Origin: Natronospirillum operosum | Lineage (GTDB): Bacteria; Pseudomonadota; Gammaproteobacteria; Pseudomonadales; Natronospirillaceae | Length of the DNA stretch: 64,000 nt | Direction of reading: 5' to 3' | Assembly: GCF_004768465.1 (NCBI RefSeq) | Contig: NZ_SRMF01000007.1 | Coordinates: 110,399-174,398, forward strand | Shown here: positions 48,750 through 59,249 of the stretch, piece after piece | Position numbering within the stretch: position 1 is the stretch's first letter | Layout of the letters: each line of letters opens with the position of its first letter | Notes under the pieces: model-generated | Database searches by the model: none | What the model was told of the DNA's origin: nothing | What the model saw: the letters and a program-made list of their open reading frames with translations, nothing else | Program-made: the position numbers and the translations under genes

Positions 48750-49652
48750 ATGATTAAACATGCAGCCCCCGCCCTGGACCTGCAATTGCTGCGCACCTTC
48801 CAGTCCGTGGCCCAGCTCGGATCACTGGCGGCGGCAGCCGAACAGCAGCACCGGACTCTCGGCGCCATCAGCCTGCAGATCAAGCGCCTGGAAGAACGGC
48901 TGGACACTCGGTTGCTCGAGCGCGGCCCAAGGGGCGTGCGGCTGACCGCCTCCGGTGAGTCCCTGCTGCAGGCCTCGCGTGAACTGCTGCGTCAGCACGA
49001 TACATTGATGGATCGCTTCACCGGTCGCGGGCTGGCCGGCCGGGTGCGGCTGGGCGTGCCCGAGGACTACGCCAGCGAACTGATGACCGGCATCCTGCCG
49101 CTGTTTCTGGAACGCCACCCGGGCGTGCAATTGGAAGTGGTTACCGGCACCAGCGGGCACCTGGCGCGGGAGATCGAGAAAGGACGGCTCACACTCTCCG
49201 TGCTGCTGGACCGTCCGCATCCGCTGCCCGGCGGCGTGCCGCTGTGGGAGACCACGCCCGTCTGGGCCGCCGCGCGCATCAGCTCACTCGAAGACCGGGA
49301 GAGCCTGCCGCTGGCCCTGCATGAAACCGACTGCCCCTACCGACAACTGGCCATCGAAGCGCTGGAAGAAGCCGACATGAACTGGCATGTGGTGTTTACC
49401 AGCACCAGCATCAATGCCATTGAAGACGCCGTCGCCGCCGGCCTCGCCATCGGCGTGATCGACCAGGAACGCCTCAAGCCCACCATGCGCGAATTGACCG
49501 CAGAAGACGGCCTGCCACCCCTGAAACCCGGCCAGGCCGGACTGCACCGCGCCGCCCGCATCGAACCCGCCGCCCGCGACGCCGCAGACGCCCTCGCCAA
49601 CCTGCTGACCGAACAGTTGACCGACAGAGGCCCCTGGCGGCATGGTGGGTAA
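48750..49652 (+). CDS. LysR-family transcriptional regulator
   Basis: A 300-residue LysR regulator. The winged helix reads ALDLQLLRTFQSVAQLGSLAAAAEQQHRTLGAISLQIKRLEERLDTRLLERGPRGVRLTASGESLLQASREL, followed by a type-2 periplasmic-binding-protein effector domain (VRLGVPEDYASELMTGILPLFLERHPGVQLEVVTGTSGHL). Residues VPEDYA are characteristic of the subgroup regulating EamA/RhtA-like exporters. It is divergent from the DMT transporter at 47.7 kb and probably activates it. Confidence 0.9.
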   Translation: MIKHAAPALDLQLLRTFQSVAQLGSLAAAAEQQHRTLGAISLQIKRLEERLDTRLLERGPRGVRLTASGESLLQASRELLRQHDTLMDRFTGRGLAGRVRLGVPEDYASELMTGILPLFLERHPGVQLEVVTGTSGHLAREIEKGRLTLSVLLDRPHPLPGGVPLWETTPVWAAARISSLEDRESLPLALHETDCPYRQLAIEALEEADMNWHVVFTSTSINAIEDAVAAGLAIGVIDQERLKPTMRELTAEDGLPPLKPGQAGLHRAARIEPAARDAADALANLLTEQLTDRGPWRHGG

Positions 49653-49711
49653 CCAATGCCCGTCATGCTACATTCAACCCCATCGTACATTTTACCTGGG
49701 AGCCCAAAATC

Positions 49712-50152
49712 ATGCTGTGGACCGTCTATCTTTCCGGAGAGATACACACCGACTGGCGCGAACAGATCCAGAACGCCGCCATGGACGCCAACCTGCCGGT
49801 GGAGTTCCTCTCGCCCAATACCCACCATGAATCCAGCGATGCCGCCGGCGACGTGCTGGGCAAGCCGGAAGACAACTTCTGGCGCGACCATCAATCCGCC
49901 AAGGTCAACGCCATCCGAACCCAGACCTTCATCGAACAGTGCGACATCGCCGTCATCCGCTTCGGCGACAAGTACAAGCAGTGGAACGCCGCCTTCGATG
50001 CTGGCTACTGCGCCGCGCTCGGCACCCCCTACATCACCCTGCACGACGAAGACATCGTGCACCCGCTGAAAGAAGTGGATGCAGCCGCCATGGCCTGGGC
50101 CAGGACACCGGCGCAGGTGGTGGAGGTGTTGAGGTATGTGATGCAGGTTTAG
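49712..50152 (+). CDS. ytoQ: YtoQ family protein
   Basis: A 146-residue protein identical in layout to YtoQ: MLWTVYLSGEIHTDWREQI, PVEFLSPNTHHESSDAAGD, DNFWRDHQSAKVNAIRTQTFIEQCDIAVIRFGDKYKQWNAAFDAGYCAALGTPYITLHD. The fold is nucleoside-deoxyribosyltransferase-like, but function is unproven. It is the last GC-rich gene before the AT-rich defence island. Confidence 0.92.
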   Translation: MLWTVYLSGEIHTDWREQIQNAAMDANLPVEFLSPNTHHESSDAAGDVLGKPEDNFWRDHQSAKVNAIRTQTFIEQCDIAVIRFGDKYKQWNAAFDAGYCAALGTPYITLHDEDIVHPLKEVDAAAMAWARTPAQVVEVLRYVMQV

Positions 50153-50516
50153 TGAAATGTCCATTTGAGGGTTGCGGAACCGTTTGTTCGTGACGTTACA
50201 GGTACTTTGACCGTAGGGTGTCGCCTAAGGCCTAAACAGTATTGGCGTGGGGAAGGCTGTTAATGGCAAGTTGCAAAAACTGAACCTTGGGCTAGGATGG
50301 GTAATGAACGGATCAAAGCTCTCGTACAAACCTATAAGGACTTGGTCAACTAAATCAAACCAAATCACCCAAGTGAAAGCGTGGCAAAGAGGGGGGCCGG
50401 CTTTTTGCTGCTGACTCCTGCAGTAGGCGCAATTTCTAGGGGGTAGTGAAGAAAGAAGTAAGTTGCCTTTTGTGAATTTTGTAGGGCTATAGTTGGTTTC
50501 TTAAGAATCCCTAGTT
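50153..50516. other. Island junction region without gene
   Basis: A 364-bp stretch holds no credible open frame. Composition turns AT-rich after about 50440 and stays so into the next gene. No tRNA, integrase or direct-repeat pair was recognised here. The last 60 bp probably contain the promoter of the FGH operon (TTGCCT and a TATAGT-like box), but this is weak. Confidence 0.5.
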
Positions 50517-52349
50517 ATGACAAACGACAATAATTTAGTTCAGTTTTTACGCCACTATGGACCAATCCCAGCGGCGGACAACATGTATGATGAGTTGATC
50601 CAGTCCGAGATAGAGCACCACGGAATTGATCCTGCAATCCACATTACTCCCGCGAGACTAAAGGAAGTTCAAGAAAACTTTGAATTAGAACATCCTCGGA
50701 ACGTCATCCTTACAGGGACAGCCGGCGATGGTAAGACGTTTCATTGTCGGCAAATTTGGACCGCGTTCAGTGGCGATGTGAAGCTTTGGGAGGAAGGCAA
50801 AAAAACGGTTTCCTTGCCTCTGCCCGCCTCAGGAAAAACCTTAGTCATCGTCAAGGATCTAAGTGAACTCACACATAGCGAGAAAGTCGGAATACTGGAC
50901 GATCTAGCAGTTTCGTTGAGAGATCAAAATAGTGACATTATCTACCTTGTAGCCGCCAATGATGGCCAGCTACTCGCTAGTTGGCGTGATAGGGCAGAGT
51001 CCCAGGGAAGCAAAGAGCAAAACACATTTAAGACTGTCGAGGACATGCTCGTTGAGGATCGAGCAACAGACGAGACACTCAACTTATTGCTTTACAACCT
51101 AAGTCGACTTGACGCGTCAGAGCATTTTCAAGAGCTCATCGAGCAGATAGTTGAGCACCCACTATGGTCAAATTGTAATGGCTGTGAACTTTTTGAAAGC
51201 GATGGCACAACCACTTGCCCGATACGTATAAATCGGGAGCGGATGCGTACTAACGGTGACGGCATAGTTTTTCGAAAACGGTTGGGAGAGCTGATGCAGC
51301 TTGCGCGAGCCAACCGCATGCACATACCGATACGGGATTTGTTGCTTCTCGGAGTTAATATTCTTTTGGGGGACAGACAACATGGAAGAACTTTATTGAC
51401 CTGTCGTACTGCGAAGAATCGTGCGGAAAAGGAAGACTATCGGTTAACAAATCCCTACGCGAATGTGTTCGGAATGAATATTCCTGAGCATCAAAGACAA
51501 CAGTATCAAGTGTTCAATGTACTTGAAGCATTTGGCATTGGCCGAGAAACAGATAATAAATTTGACAATTTGCTAATTTACGGTTCTTACAGCGATTCAA
51601 AGTTATACTTAGATTTCGTATCCAAGGATGCATATTACGGAGCAGCAGCATATGAACGATATTTGCGTGATTACCTAGAGGGAGAAAGAGAGAATATTGA
51701 AGAGTTTATGCGTGCACTTTCGAGGCAAAGGCAACGACTCTTTTTCTCCATTCCTGAAAATGATGCACTTGATCCTTGGCGTTTAACAGTTTACCGAGCT
51801 TCCGGTGAGTTCCTTGAATTTGTAGACGCACTAAAGCATGAAAGAGATCTATCACGGGTATCAGAGGCGCTTGTTCGAGGTCTTAACCGAACCTTTTGTG
51901 GCATGATGATTGATGACGGAACGAAGTTGTATGTAGCTTCTTCTGGAGGAGATGGACGTGGCAGGATTGCTTCTATCCTAAACTATGATCTCCCTACAAC
52001 GAGACATAGAAGAGATCCGTACCTAAAATTCGCGCTAGGAGGAGACGGGACGACACCTTGTATGCAAGTTGTAGACCCTGCTAGTGACAGTAATAGCGTC
52101 GTTGATAGTCTGACCCTTCAACTTACTCATTTCGAATATCTTATTCGCGTAGCAGGTGGCAGTTTACCCGCAAGTTTCTCACGTCAATGTAATGAAGATT
52201 TCCTGGATTTCAAGCTAAGGCTTATTACGAGGCTTGATGACCTGATTGGTGAGGAGCCATCTAAAGGTGAAGTTAACTTGCAAGCTCTTACGGTAGATGA
52301 GCATGGCCGAGCGCATCACGATAATGTAAGAATAAAGGTGGGTTCATGA
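50517..52349 (+). CDS. DptF/SspF-like P-loop ATPase of a phosphorothioation-linked restriction complex
   Basis: A 610-residue protein. Walker A is GTAGDGKT at residues 67-74, a Walker B-like strand ending LVIVKDLSEL lies at about 108-118, and IIYLVAANDG at 141-150 is a sensor-type strand; together a STAND/AAA-like ATPase. Cysteines C220, C223 and C234 (WSNCNGCELFESDGTTTCP) could bind zinc. It opens a three-gene operon whose sizes and order (ATPase, middle subunit, very large FtsK-type protein) match DptFGH/SspFGH. Its stop overlaps the next start by 4 bp. The specific assignment rests on order and neighbours rather than alignment. Codon use is AT-rich, unlike the left flank. Confidence 0.75.
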   Translation: MTNDNNLVQFLRHYGPIPAADNMYDELIQSEIEHHGIDPAIHITPARLKEVQENFELEHPRNVILTGTAGDGKTFHCRQIWTAFSGDVKLWEEGKKTVSLPLPASGKTLVIVKDLSELTHSEKVGILDDLAVSLRDQNSDIIYLVAANDGQLLASWRDRAESQGSKEQNTFKTVEDMLVEDRATDETLNLLLYNLSRLDASEHFQELIEQIVEHPLWSNCNGCELFESDGTTTCPIRINRERMRTNGDGIVFRKRLGELMQLARANRMHIPIRDLLLLGVNILLGDRQHGRTLLTCRTAKNRAEKEDYRLTNPYANVFGMNIPEHQRQQYQVFNVLEAFGIGRETDNKFDNLLIYGSYSDSKLYLDFVSKDAYYGAAAYERYLRDYLEGERENIEEFMRALSRQRQRLFFSIPENDALDPWRLTVYRASGEFLEFVDALKHERDLSRVSEALVRGLNRTFCGMMIDDGTKLYVASSGGDGRGRIASILNYDLPTTRHRRDPYLKFALGGDGTTPCMQVVDPASDSNSVVDSLTLQLTHFEYLIRVAGGSLPASFSRQCNEDFLDFKLRLITRLDDLIGEEPSKGEVNLQALTVDEHGRAHHDNVRIKVGS

Positions 52350-53881
52350 ATGGACGTCTTGAGGCTCCTGCAAAATACAAAAACGATGTCAATGTTTGGG
52401 TTGACGAAGCAATATGGGGGCACCGCTTTTACAATGACCAGACTCCCTGGCTTGTGTTTCTAGAGTTCCTGGCAATATTTCAATCTAGAAACTCGGAAGG
52501 GAAGGCTCTCGACGAAAGCTTTAGTGACGACTCGCACGAGACCTTCACTTACTACGTACCTCGTCTCATCCCCCTCCGGCAATTGATCTTTAACAACCCT
52601 CATATCCGGTTCGTTGAAGACAATTATCAAACTGACTCGGAACGATGGCGTGTGTGGCTAAGGAATTTTTCTACGGATGATGATTTTGGTTATCTCAAAG
52701 ACCGTTTTGGGTCTTTTTCACGCCTTTCCCGGGTGATTGAGCTTTTTCAGACAACCTCAATTGAACCGCATCGGCAGCGAAGGTGGACATCCCGCTTCCT
52801 ATTTCCTTATGGCCCCAACTGCCTTTATGCGGATTTACCAGCGAATCCGGGAGCAAGTCCTGATAGGAGATTTTTTGCAAGAAGCGGTGAGCTGCTCTAC
52901 TTGATGCTTAACCGCAGTGGCCGAGGCGTAGATCTAGCAAATATGATTTCGGAGAAACTACTGCGGCATGACGAAACCTGGAATCGCGTAGTACGTGCAC
53001 TGCTGCCGGAAGGTCACAAGTTCGAATCAAATCTCGTATCGAGCACGATCGGATATCTCCCTTTTTCTCAGCGGCCTGAGTATGAAGATCTAGCAAGCAC
53101 TTGGATCGACCTGCTTAATCTAGATTTATCCGGTGAAGCCTTGCTGGACCCACTAATGCGTCTATCAGCATTGCACATGCTTCTCTACATGCTGAAAAGG
53201 GCTAATGAAGAAGTGGGCGATAGCAGTGAGCCAAAGTTCGTACTAGAAGTCGCATCGCCCCGAAAGACAACTCTGTTTGAACTTTCAAAAGAAAATTTCG
53301 CAGCGAACCGGATGTTGTCTACACGCGCAGTCCGAGCATACATAGAAGCCTCCAAAGAAGACAGTCGTTGGCAAGAAGCGCTGCAAAAAAGAGTCCCAGC
53401 TGACGCTGTAAGAGAGTATCTAGCTGAGCGGTACGAGTGGCGCCCGGCAGATGGCATGCCTTCTGGTGATCCAGATACGATTTTTGAAGCTCTGAGAGAG
53501 TACGCGGAAAGTCGTCACCAACAGCACGTAGGTAAGGTGCATATGGAATGGGCAAAGCAGGTTGGGTTGGCAGTATCGCGTCGCGGTGCCGGTACCTGGT
53601 ACTCCCCTGATGATTCTCTACTCAAGGCTTTAGTGATGTGTGTCGTGGATGAGGGACGTGAGGACTATCACCGGTTTCTAGCCAAGCTCTATGACCGTTT
53701 CCGGTTGGTCATAGGGCCAAACGAGGCTGAAAAAGCGTTTGGCACACTGCCAACTGACCAAAAAGCCTTTATGCAGAATACTCAACGCCTAGAGCAACGT
53801 TTAAGAACCCTTGGATTGCTGCGTCGGCTATCTGACGATTGTGCCTATGTCGAGAACCCTTTTAGGAGCAGTAATAAATGA
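52346..53881 (+). CDS. DptG/SspG-like middle subunit of the restriction complex
   Basis: A 511-residue soluble protein with no nucleotide or nuclease motif that I recognise. It is basic and tryptophan/aromatic-rich, starting MNGRLEAPAKYKNDVNVWVDEAIWGHRF, and ends in a helix pair rich in charged residues (NTQRLEQRLRTLGLLRRLSDDCAYVENPF). Position between the ATPase and the FtsK-type protein, with 4-bp ATGA overlaps at both ends, indicates tightly coupled synthesis of a complex, as with DptG. Identity is by context; a DNA-binding or bridging function is speculative. Confidence 0.65.
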   Translation: MNGRLEAPAKYKNDVNVWVDEAIWGHRFYNDQTPWLVFLEFLAIFQSRNSEGKALDESFSDDSHETFTYYVPRLIPLRQLIFNNPHIRFVEDNYQTDSERWRVWLRNFSTDDDFGYLKDRFGSFSRLSRVIELFQTTSIEPHRQRRWTSRFLFPYGPNCLYADLPANPGASPDRRFFARSGELLYLMLNRSGRGVDLANMISEKLLRHDETWNRVVRALLPEGHKFESNLVSSTIGYLPFSQRPEYEDLASTWIDLLNLDLSGEALLDPLMRLSALHMLLYMLKRANEEVGDSSEPKFVLEVASPRKTTLFELSKENFAANRMLSTRAVRAYIEASKEDSRWQEALQKRVPADAVREYLAERYEWRPADGMPSGDPDTIFEALREYAESRHQQHVGKVHMEWAKQVGLAVSRRGAGTWYSPDDSLLKALVMCVVDEGREDYHRFLAKLYDRFRLVIGPNEAEKAFGTLPTDQKAFMQNTQRLEQRLRTLGLLRRLSDDCAYVENPFRSSNK

Positions 53882-56800
53882 CAAGGAACGAACTTATAGC
53901 AGCGGTCGCTCTTGATTTTGTAAAGGCTCATTTGAGCCAGGAAGCTGGCGGTTCAATGCGATTCTGCATGCTGGGTCTAGATCCGTCGCTAGTTCGCTCT
54001 ATCGCGAAGGCAGTACTGGGGGACGCGGAGACGTCGTCTACTGTCTTAGTAAAAATATCTAGTTTGTTCGACTCTGAAGATGATCTTCCGCCAAATGTGA
54101 AAAGCGATCAATCGATAACACATTGGCGTCATTGTAGGCTGCCGGATGACCGCCGAGCAGTACTTTTTGCTGCGTCGCAGCAAGAACTTCAGAGGAACGA
54201 TAAAAGCGTCGAGAAAGTAACTAAAATCGAGGCTGACACCCTGAGAGATCGTTATGACGCATGGGTCGACCTGGTCGGATTAACCTCGGTCCACCTGGAC
54301 GTCGTCAAACGAGAGCATTTATTGACCGCACTCAAGGCTGCAAATCAATCGCATGCAGCACGAACGATTGAAACCTTTGCCGACTTTGTTATTTCTATTG
54401 CCGAAGGAATAATTTCTACAGGTTTGCCTATTCAGAAAGCCATTGATAATGCTCTCCCTACACTCAGACTTCCTAGGTTTTCGGGGCATTTTGATCGCAT
54501 ACCTGAGAAAAAGAGAAAGCATGTTGGTGAATGGACAAAAACATTCAAGGGCCTCCATAACAAGGTTCGTCCACTGCTTGTACAAGAGACAGAAAAAGGC
54601 GAGCCGATTCCTCGCGAACGACTGCGTACTAACTTTGAAGAGATCTATGATCGCCTAGACGCGTCAGAGAAACATGCAATTGAGGCCTTTCTTGATGCCG
54701 ATTTGCGAATCGATGACTGGTCTGAAGCGCAGAAAGGCTTAGTCAATCTGGATTGGAGGTCTATTTCTGATCTATTCGAAGGGGTTACAAAAAGCTCATC
54801 GCAGCCTCTGGGCGATGAAACGATTAAGTTCTTCGATGATGAATATGATGATCTTCTAGAAGACGAAGAGCGTGAACTATTAGCGGGCACGTTCCCAAAG
54901 GAGCCTTCAAGTGACTTGCAGGAATTTTTTGAAACCCATCGAGAGCATTTGGCCCGAGATAAAAAAATTTCTAGCAAGTGGGAGCGTTATGTCTATCGCA
55001 ACCCACAATCCTATCAAGATTTCTTGATAGGATTGCTCGAAACGTTAGACAGTCTGCGTCGTAGAGTTACTGATGATGAGCTGAAAGAAAAAAAACTGAC
55101 GGTTCGGATTCCAAACAGTCGAGAGAAGAGTTTTTGGAGAGGTAAAAATCCCAAAATCGCAAGATATTTCGCATTTCGATACAGAGGTCTGCAGGAAGCT
55201 CTAGGGCCCAACGTAGAACTAGATTTTGGGAAGCTGATGGAGTTCTATTTCCCGCTGACGGATGCCGGTCTTGCTAAGACCACTTCCAGTTCTAAAGAAG
55301 CTCGGTCTATTAAGTTTGAGGCAGTTCTTGATCCTGAAGGAGCAAAGGCAAAGCTCGTTTTTCACTGGGAAATGCCCGTTGACGCTATCGCTACAGCGTT
55401 ACCAGATGACTTGCTGAGTATTTCAAACGAAGGTGAAGAGTTTGCTTTGTTGCCAACAGCAGATATTGCCAGACAATCGGTAAGCGCAAAGGGAAGCATA
55501 CAACGCATAGCACTGAATGATTTAAATACAATTAGAGATGTCATTAACACAAACAGTGGAAAGCTGGTTGCGCCGAACAGCACTAGTGGCGATAAAAGTG
55601 TCGACTTCCTATCTGAACTAAAATCACTATCTAGCGTGCTAGGTACGGCAGGAGTAAATACCCTTGGAGATCGCTTCGCCTCATTCCGTTCTGCCTATTC
55701 TGCTGCGATTCGCGATTGGGCTACGATTGGTGGGTCCGGTATTGGTTCAGCTACTTTCGTAAAACAAGTTGAAGCCTACGAGGAATTGCTAGCTTCTCTG
55801 CTATGCCACGCAAGCAATGATCGGGCGCGTGAAGGGCTTTGGCAGAATATTCTTAGATTAGGCGTGGCGAATGTGGGTTCCGGAAGTCCCGCAGCCATAA
55901 TCACTCCTTGGCATCCAATGCGCCTAGCTGAAATTAGCATTAAAACAAAGCAGGCAGCGAAAGTTATTAATGATGTTCTAGTAGCACAAGAAGACGACAT
56001 CTTTCGGGCGGACCTATTGTTCTCTCAGATACAGTTCGAGCTGCACGCGAACTATTATCCAGAAGTATGCATTGGCTTTGATCGAGACCAGCCGACACTG
56101 CTCTCTGCGGCCGATACCTCATATGACTATACGCTCGCTGAGCCGCCCTTTCGAAAGTCTCGACAGGGAAGGGAGGATGCTCTTGATGTTGACCCTGGAG
56201 TGGCTGCTAAAGCCTTCAGCAATGTCGGTGAGCAGTATCTAAAGCTGCTACCACATGGGCGTAGCAATTTCTCTGTAGTCCTATACAACGCAGAATCTAA
56301 AGCCTTACCTAGTGCTTTGGCGTCCGAGCTTTCAAGTAAGGTCGAGCAAGAGAATGAACTCCAATGCGACTTGTTGCTCACCCATTCAGAGCCCAAACGA
56401 ATTAGACGAATTTATGAGCAACAGAATGTTACTGTAAACGACGAATCTGGTTCAGTCATGGCCAGTGAGGCAGCTAGAAATTTTCTGTCAAGGCTGCGCG
56501 TAGGCTTCCTTGATGCAGCAAAGATCCCTGATGACGATACTAATCGAGCTGCCGATTTAGTGGCACTTCAAGATGTTGTTGCCCGGAATGCACAGCTTGT
56601 CTGGAAAAAGGCGCCGGGTAATAGAAATCCGGAGATCATGACTCATGTGCCAGCACGTTGGTCTCGAAGACGTCCTATTGGTCTAGCTGATACTTCAACT
56701 TCAGTGTACTTGGCTTGTCCAGTTCAGCCCAAATCCGGCCAAAATTACCTCAACCTCATTAACGGCTACCTCAGCGGCGACAATGCGCTACCCGGTGATG

Positions 56801-59220
56801 TTATTCCTGCCCGAGAAGTGAACTTCCGCGATGGAGATATTGGCAATATATTTACTCAAACCCATAAAATCGGGGAGTGGGTGGTTAACTTCGATGAGTT
56901 AGTTGATCGCCGGCTCCTCAACAACAATGGCGTTAGCGTTATTCGCCACATCCGAGACCGGCAAGTAGATAGAAACATTGTTGTGTCCACTACATCTAAG
57001 CCCAGACTGCTCAGGGTTTTGCTCAAGGAGCGATTGGAGAGGCTCGATCCGGCAATTGTGGGTGCTGATGAATCCGTCGTTGACCAACTGATTGATCAAG
57101 CAAATACGCTTTCCGGCCAAGTCGTGATGCGTGCGGCGCGGTATGGCCATTATGCGAATGAACTGCTTGGCATAGTGCTGTCTATGGAGGAGATTCAAAG
57201 CGGTCTCGAGAATTCAAAACTGCCAATAGGCTGGTATTTTCTTGATGATTTCGCGTCCTGGTTTGGGCAGCGCGAAGAGCAAATTGCCGATATTATGGCG
57301 ATAGCCCCTCGTATCGTAGAAGGGAAACCTGTTTTGAAAGTAGCGATTTCAGAAGCCAAGTTTGTTACTTCAACTGGATACAGAGCACAGGCAAAAAAAT
57401 CAGCAAAACAACTCGAAGAGACTGTTGCGCGGCTGGGGCGAGCACTCGACTCTAATCATAAGCGCATTGATCGGGACATCTGGCTCAATCGTATTGGTGA
57501 CTTCATGATTGAAGGGATGGAACCTTTTGATGCTGCACTGATGAACGGTTGGGACCTGCACAAATGGTCAGATGAGGTTAGGCAGGACAATATACCAATA
57601 CAGCTCGCTGGCTTTTCTCATGTGTTTGTACACGACAGTGATGAATACGTTGACGGAGGTGATGCCACACCTATTAAAGGTATGCCGCATTGCGTACAAC
57701 AAGTTTTTGACAAGCCCAGTGTTGCAAAGCTATTTCGATCATTTGCTGAAAAGAATAAGGCGTCTGGAGAACCTCAAAAAGATAGAAATGACACTTGGAG
57801 CAAAGCACTGCTTTCTACGGGCGAAGAATCGAGTTCCCTTCAAACTCAGACCAACGCCGAGAGCTCTGTCCAGTCAGAAACCCCGACATCCGAACGTAAT
57901 GAGTTGGCAGATACTAATGAACCATTGAGACAGGAGGAAGAGGCGGAAGCTGTAAGCCCCGCCTCCGTTGAAAAAAGCGCATTATCGTTGAATGAAGCCA
58001 TGGAAAAATCCGCTGACTCTGCTATTCCGGGTGAGTTGTTGAAAATGTGGCCGTCGCAGCAACTTGCGGAATGGGTGAATCAAGGCTCTGTTTCAGAGGA
58101 AGAAGACGAAGACACCAGAGTATGGCTAGATTCAACAGTCAAAGCTCTGCAGAAGGCGTTGCGTGGGTATGATATGACTGCAGAGCTGTTAGGCGCTAGG
58201 CTCACACCTAATGCAGCTCTAGTACGTTTCAGGGGCTCAGACGATCTTACAATCCCCAAGGTCGAGAAAAAGCGTCAGGAATTACTTACCTCCCATGCCG
58301 TTGATGTAATCAATGTAATGGCTGCCCCGATGGAGGTTGTCATTATGGTCAAACGGCCAAATCGAGCCATACTGCGGTTGCAGGATCTTTGGCGAAGACG
58401 CCAACTCCCTTCAACTGCACCAGAATCGAACACTAGTTTGCTATTAGGTGCCAAAGAATCTGATGGGGAGATTTTGTACCTAAACGTCGGCAGTGAGTTT
58501 GGAGGGCACCAAGCGCACGGACCTCATACACTGATTGCTGGTGAAACTGGTAGCGGCAAAGGCGTCCTAGTGCAGTCGTTGCTGTTGGATATCTGCGCAA
58601 CAAACTCTCCAGAAAAAGCACGAATTCGGATGATTGATCCTAAAGCTGGCATTGATTTCCCCTGGTTGCGCAATATGCCCCATCTGGATGGGGATCTTAT
58701 TACTGAGAAAGACGCTGCCATTCAGGCCCTGGAAGAACTAGTCGCAGAAATGGAGCGCAGAAATCGGCTTCTTGCAGAAGCAGGTGTTACGAAACTGGAT
58801 AACTACAACCGCAAAGTACCCGCCTCAGAGCAACTGCCAAGAATTTGGTTGTTCCACGATGAGTTAGCAGACTGGATGATGATAAATGATTACCGGGACG
58901 CCGTGGACCTGAACGCAAGCCGACTCGGGGTAAAGGCACGCGCGGCGGGCATTAACCTTGTACTCATCACCCAGAGACCCGACAAAGACGCACTGCCGAT
59001 GCAACTCCGTGCTAATTTAACGAACCGGCTAGTGTTAAAGGTAGCAGACAAAAAGAACTCAATGCTGGTACTTGATGAGCCTGGCGCTGAGAGGTTGCTC
59101 GGGCGTGGGCATCTTGCTGCTAAATTGTCTGGTGAAGGGAGTGTCATTCTCGCTCAGGTACCTTTTGCATCCGAAGAGGAAATTGCAAGATTGGCAAAAA
59201 TAATTGGCGAAATTTGGTAG
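53878..59220 (+). CDS. DptH/SspH-like giant protein with PD-(D/E)XK-like motif and FtsK/HerA motor
   Basis: A 1780-residue protein. Residues 1-1100 carry no family I recognise. Around residues 1138-1161 the pattern D1138...VLKVAISEAKFV (E1159-x-K1161) looks like a PD-(D/E)XK nuclease core. An acidic low-complexity linker lies at about 1300-1390. The C-terminus is an FtsK/SpoIIIE-type ATPase: Walker A GETGSGKG at 1555-1562, Walker B WLFHDEL with D1661/E1662, and ITQRPDKDALPMQLRANLTNRLVLKVADKKNSMLVLDEPGAERLLGRG. It would translocate along DNA and cut where phosphorothioate is absent. Size and position match DptH. The ATG overlaps the previous stop by 4 bp. Confidence 0.78.
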   Translation: MTRNELIAAVALDFVKAHLSQEAGGSMRFCMLGLDPSLVRSIAKAVLGDAETSSTVLVKISSLFDSEDDLPPNVKSDQSITHWRHCRLPDDRRAVLFAASQQELQRNDKSVEKVTKIEADTLRDRYDAWVDLVGLTSVHLDVVKREHLLTALKAANQSHAARTIETFADFVISIAEGIISTGLPIQKAIDNALPTLRLPRFSGHFDRIPEKKRKHVGEWTKTFKGLHNKVRPLLVQETEKGEPIPRERLRTNFEEIYDRLDASEKHAIEAFLDADLRIDDWSEAQKGLVNLDWRSISDLFEGVTKSSSQPLGDETIKFFDDEYDDLLEDEERELLAGTFPKEPSSDLQEFFETHREHLARDKKISSKWERYVYRNPQSYQDFLIGLLETLDSLRRRVTDDELKEKKLTVRIPNSREKSFWRGKNPKIARYFAFRYRGLQEALGPNVELDFGKLMEFYFPLTDAGLAKTTSSSKEARSIKFEAVLDPEGAKAKLVFHWEMPVDAIATALPDDLLSISNEGEEFALLPTADIARQSVSAKGSIQRIALNDLNTIRDVINTNSGKLVAPNSTSGDKSVDFLSELKSLSSVLGTAGVNTLGDRFASFRSAYSAAIRDWATIGGSGIGSATFVKQVEAYEELLASLLCHASNDRAREGLWQNILRLGVANVGSGSPAAIITPWHPMRLAEISIKTKQAAKVINDVLVAQEDDIFRADLLFSQIQFELHANYYPEVCIGFDRDQPTLLSAADTSYDYTLAEPPFRKSRQGREDALDVDPGVAAKAFSNVGEQYLKLLPHGRSNFSVVLYNAESKALPSALASELSSKVEQENELQCDLLLTHSEPKRIRRIYEQQNVTVNDESGSVMASEAARNFLSRLRVGFLDAAKIPDDDTNRAADLVALQDVVARNAQLVWKKAPGNRNPEIMTHVPARWSRRRPIGLADTSTSVYLACPVQPKSGQNYLNLINGYLSGDNALPGDVIPAREVNFRDGDIGNIFTQTHKIGEWVVNFDELVDRRLLNNNGVSVIRHIRDRQVDRNIVVSTTSKPRLLRVLLKERLERLDPAIVGADESVVDQLIDQANTLSGQVVMRAARYGHYANELLGIVLSMEEIQSGLENSKLPIGWYFLDDFASWFGQREEQIADIMAIAPRIVEGKPVLKVAISEAKFVTSTGYRAQAKKSAKQLEETVARLGRALDSNHKRIDRDIWLNRIGDFMIEGMEPFDAALMNGWDLHKWSDEVRQDNIPIQLAGFSHVFVHDSDEYVDGGDATPIKGMPHCVQQVFDKPSVAKLFRSFAEKNKASGEPQKDRNDTWSKALLSTGEESSSLQTQTNAESSVQSETPTSERNELADTNEPLRQEEEAEAVSPASVEKSALSLNEAMEKSADSAIPGELLKMWPSQQLAEWVNQGSVSEEEDEDTRVWLDSTVKALQKALRGYDMTAELLGARLTPNAALVRFRGSDDLTIPKVEKKRQELLTSHAVDVINVMAAPMEVVIMVKRPNRAILRLQDLWRRRQLPSTAPESNTSLLLGAKESDGEILYLNVGSEFGGHQAHGPHTLIAGETGSGKGVLVQSLLLDICATNSPEKARIRMIDPKAGIDFPWLRNMPHLDGDLITEKDAAIQALEELVAEMERRNRLLAEAGVTKLDNYNRKVPASEQLPRIWLFHDELADWMMINDYRDAVDLNASRLGVKARAAGINLVLITQRPDKDALPMQLRANLTNRLVLKVADKKNSMLVLDEPGAERLLGRGHLAAKLSGEGSVILAQVPFASEEEIARLAKIIGEIW

Positions 59221-59249
59221 GGCACTATATTGAAGTGAGAGGTAGTAAG

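Noticed and set aside
50153-50516. tRNA or attachment site at the left edge of the island
   Set aside because: No cloverleaf, integrase or flanking direct repeat could be found by eye.
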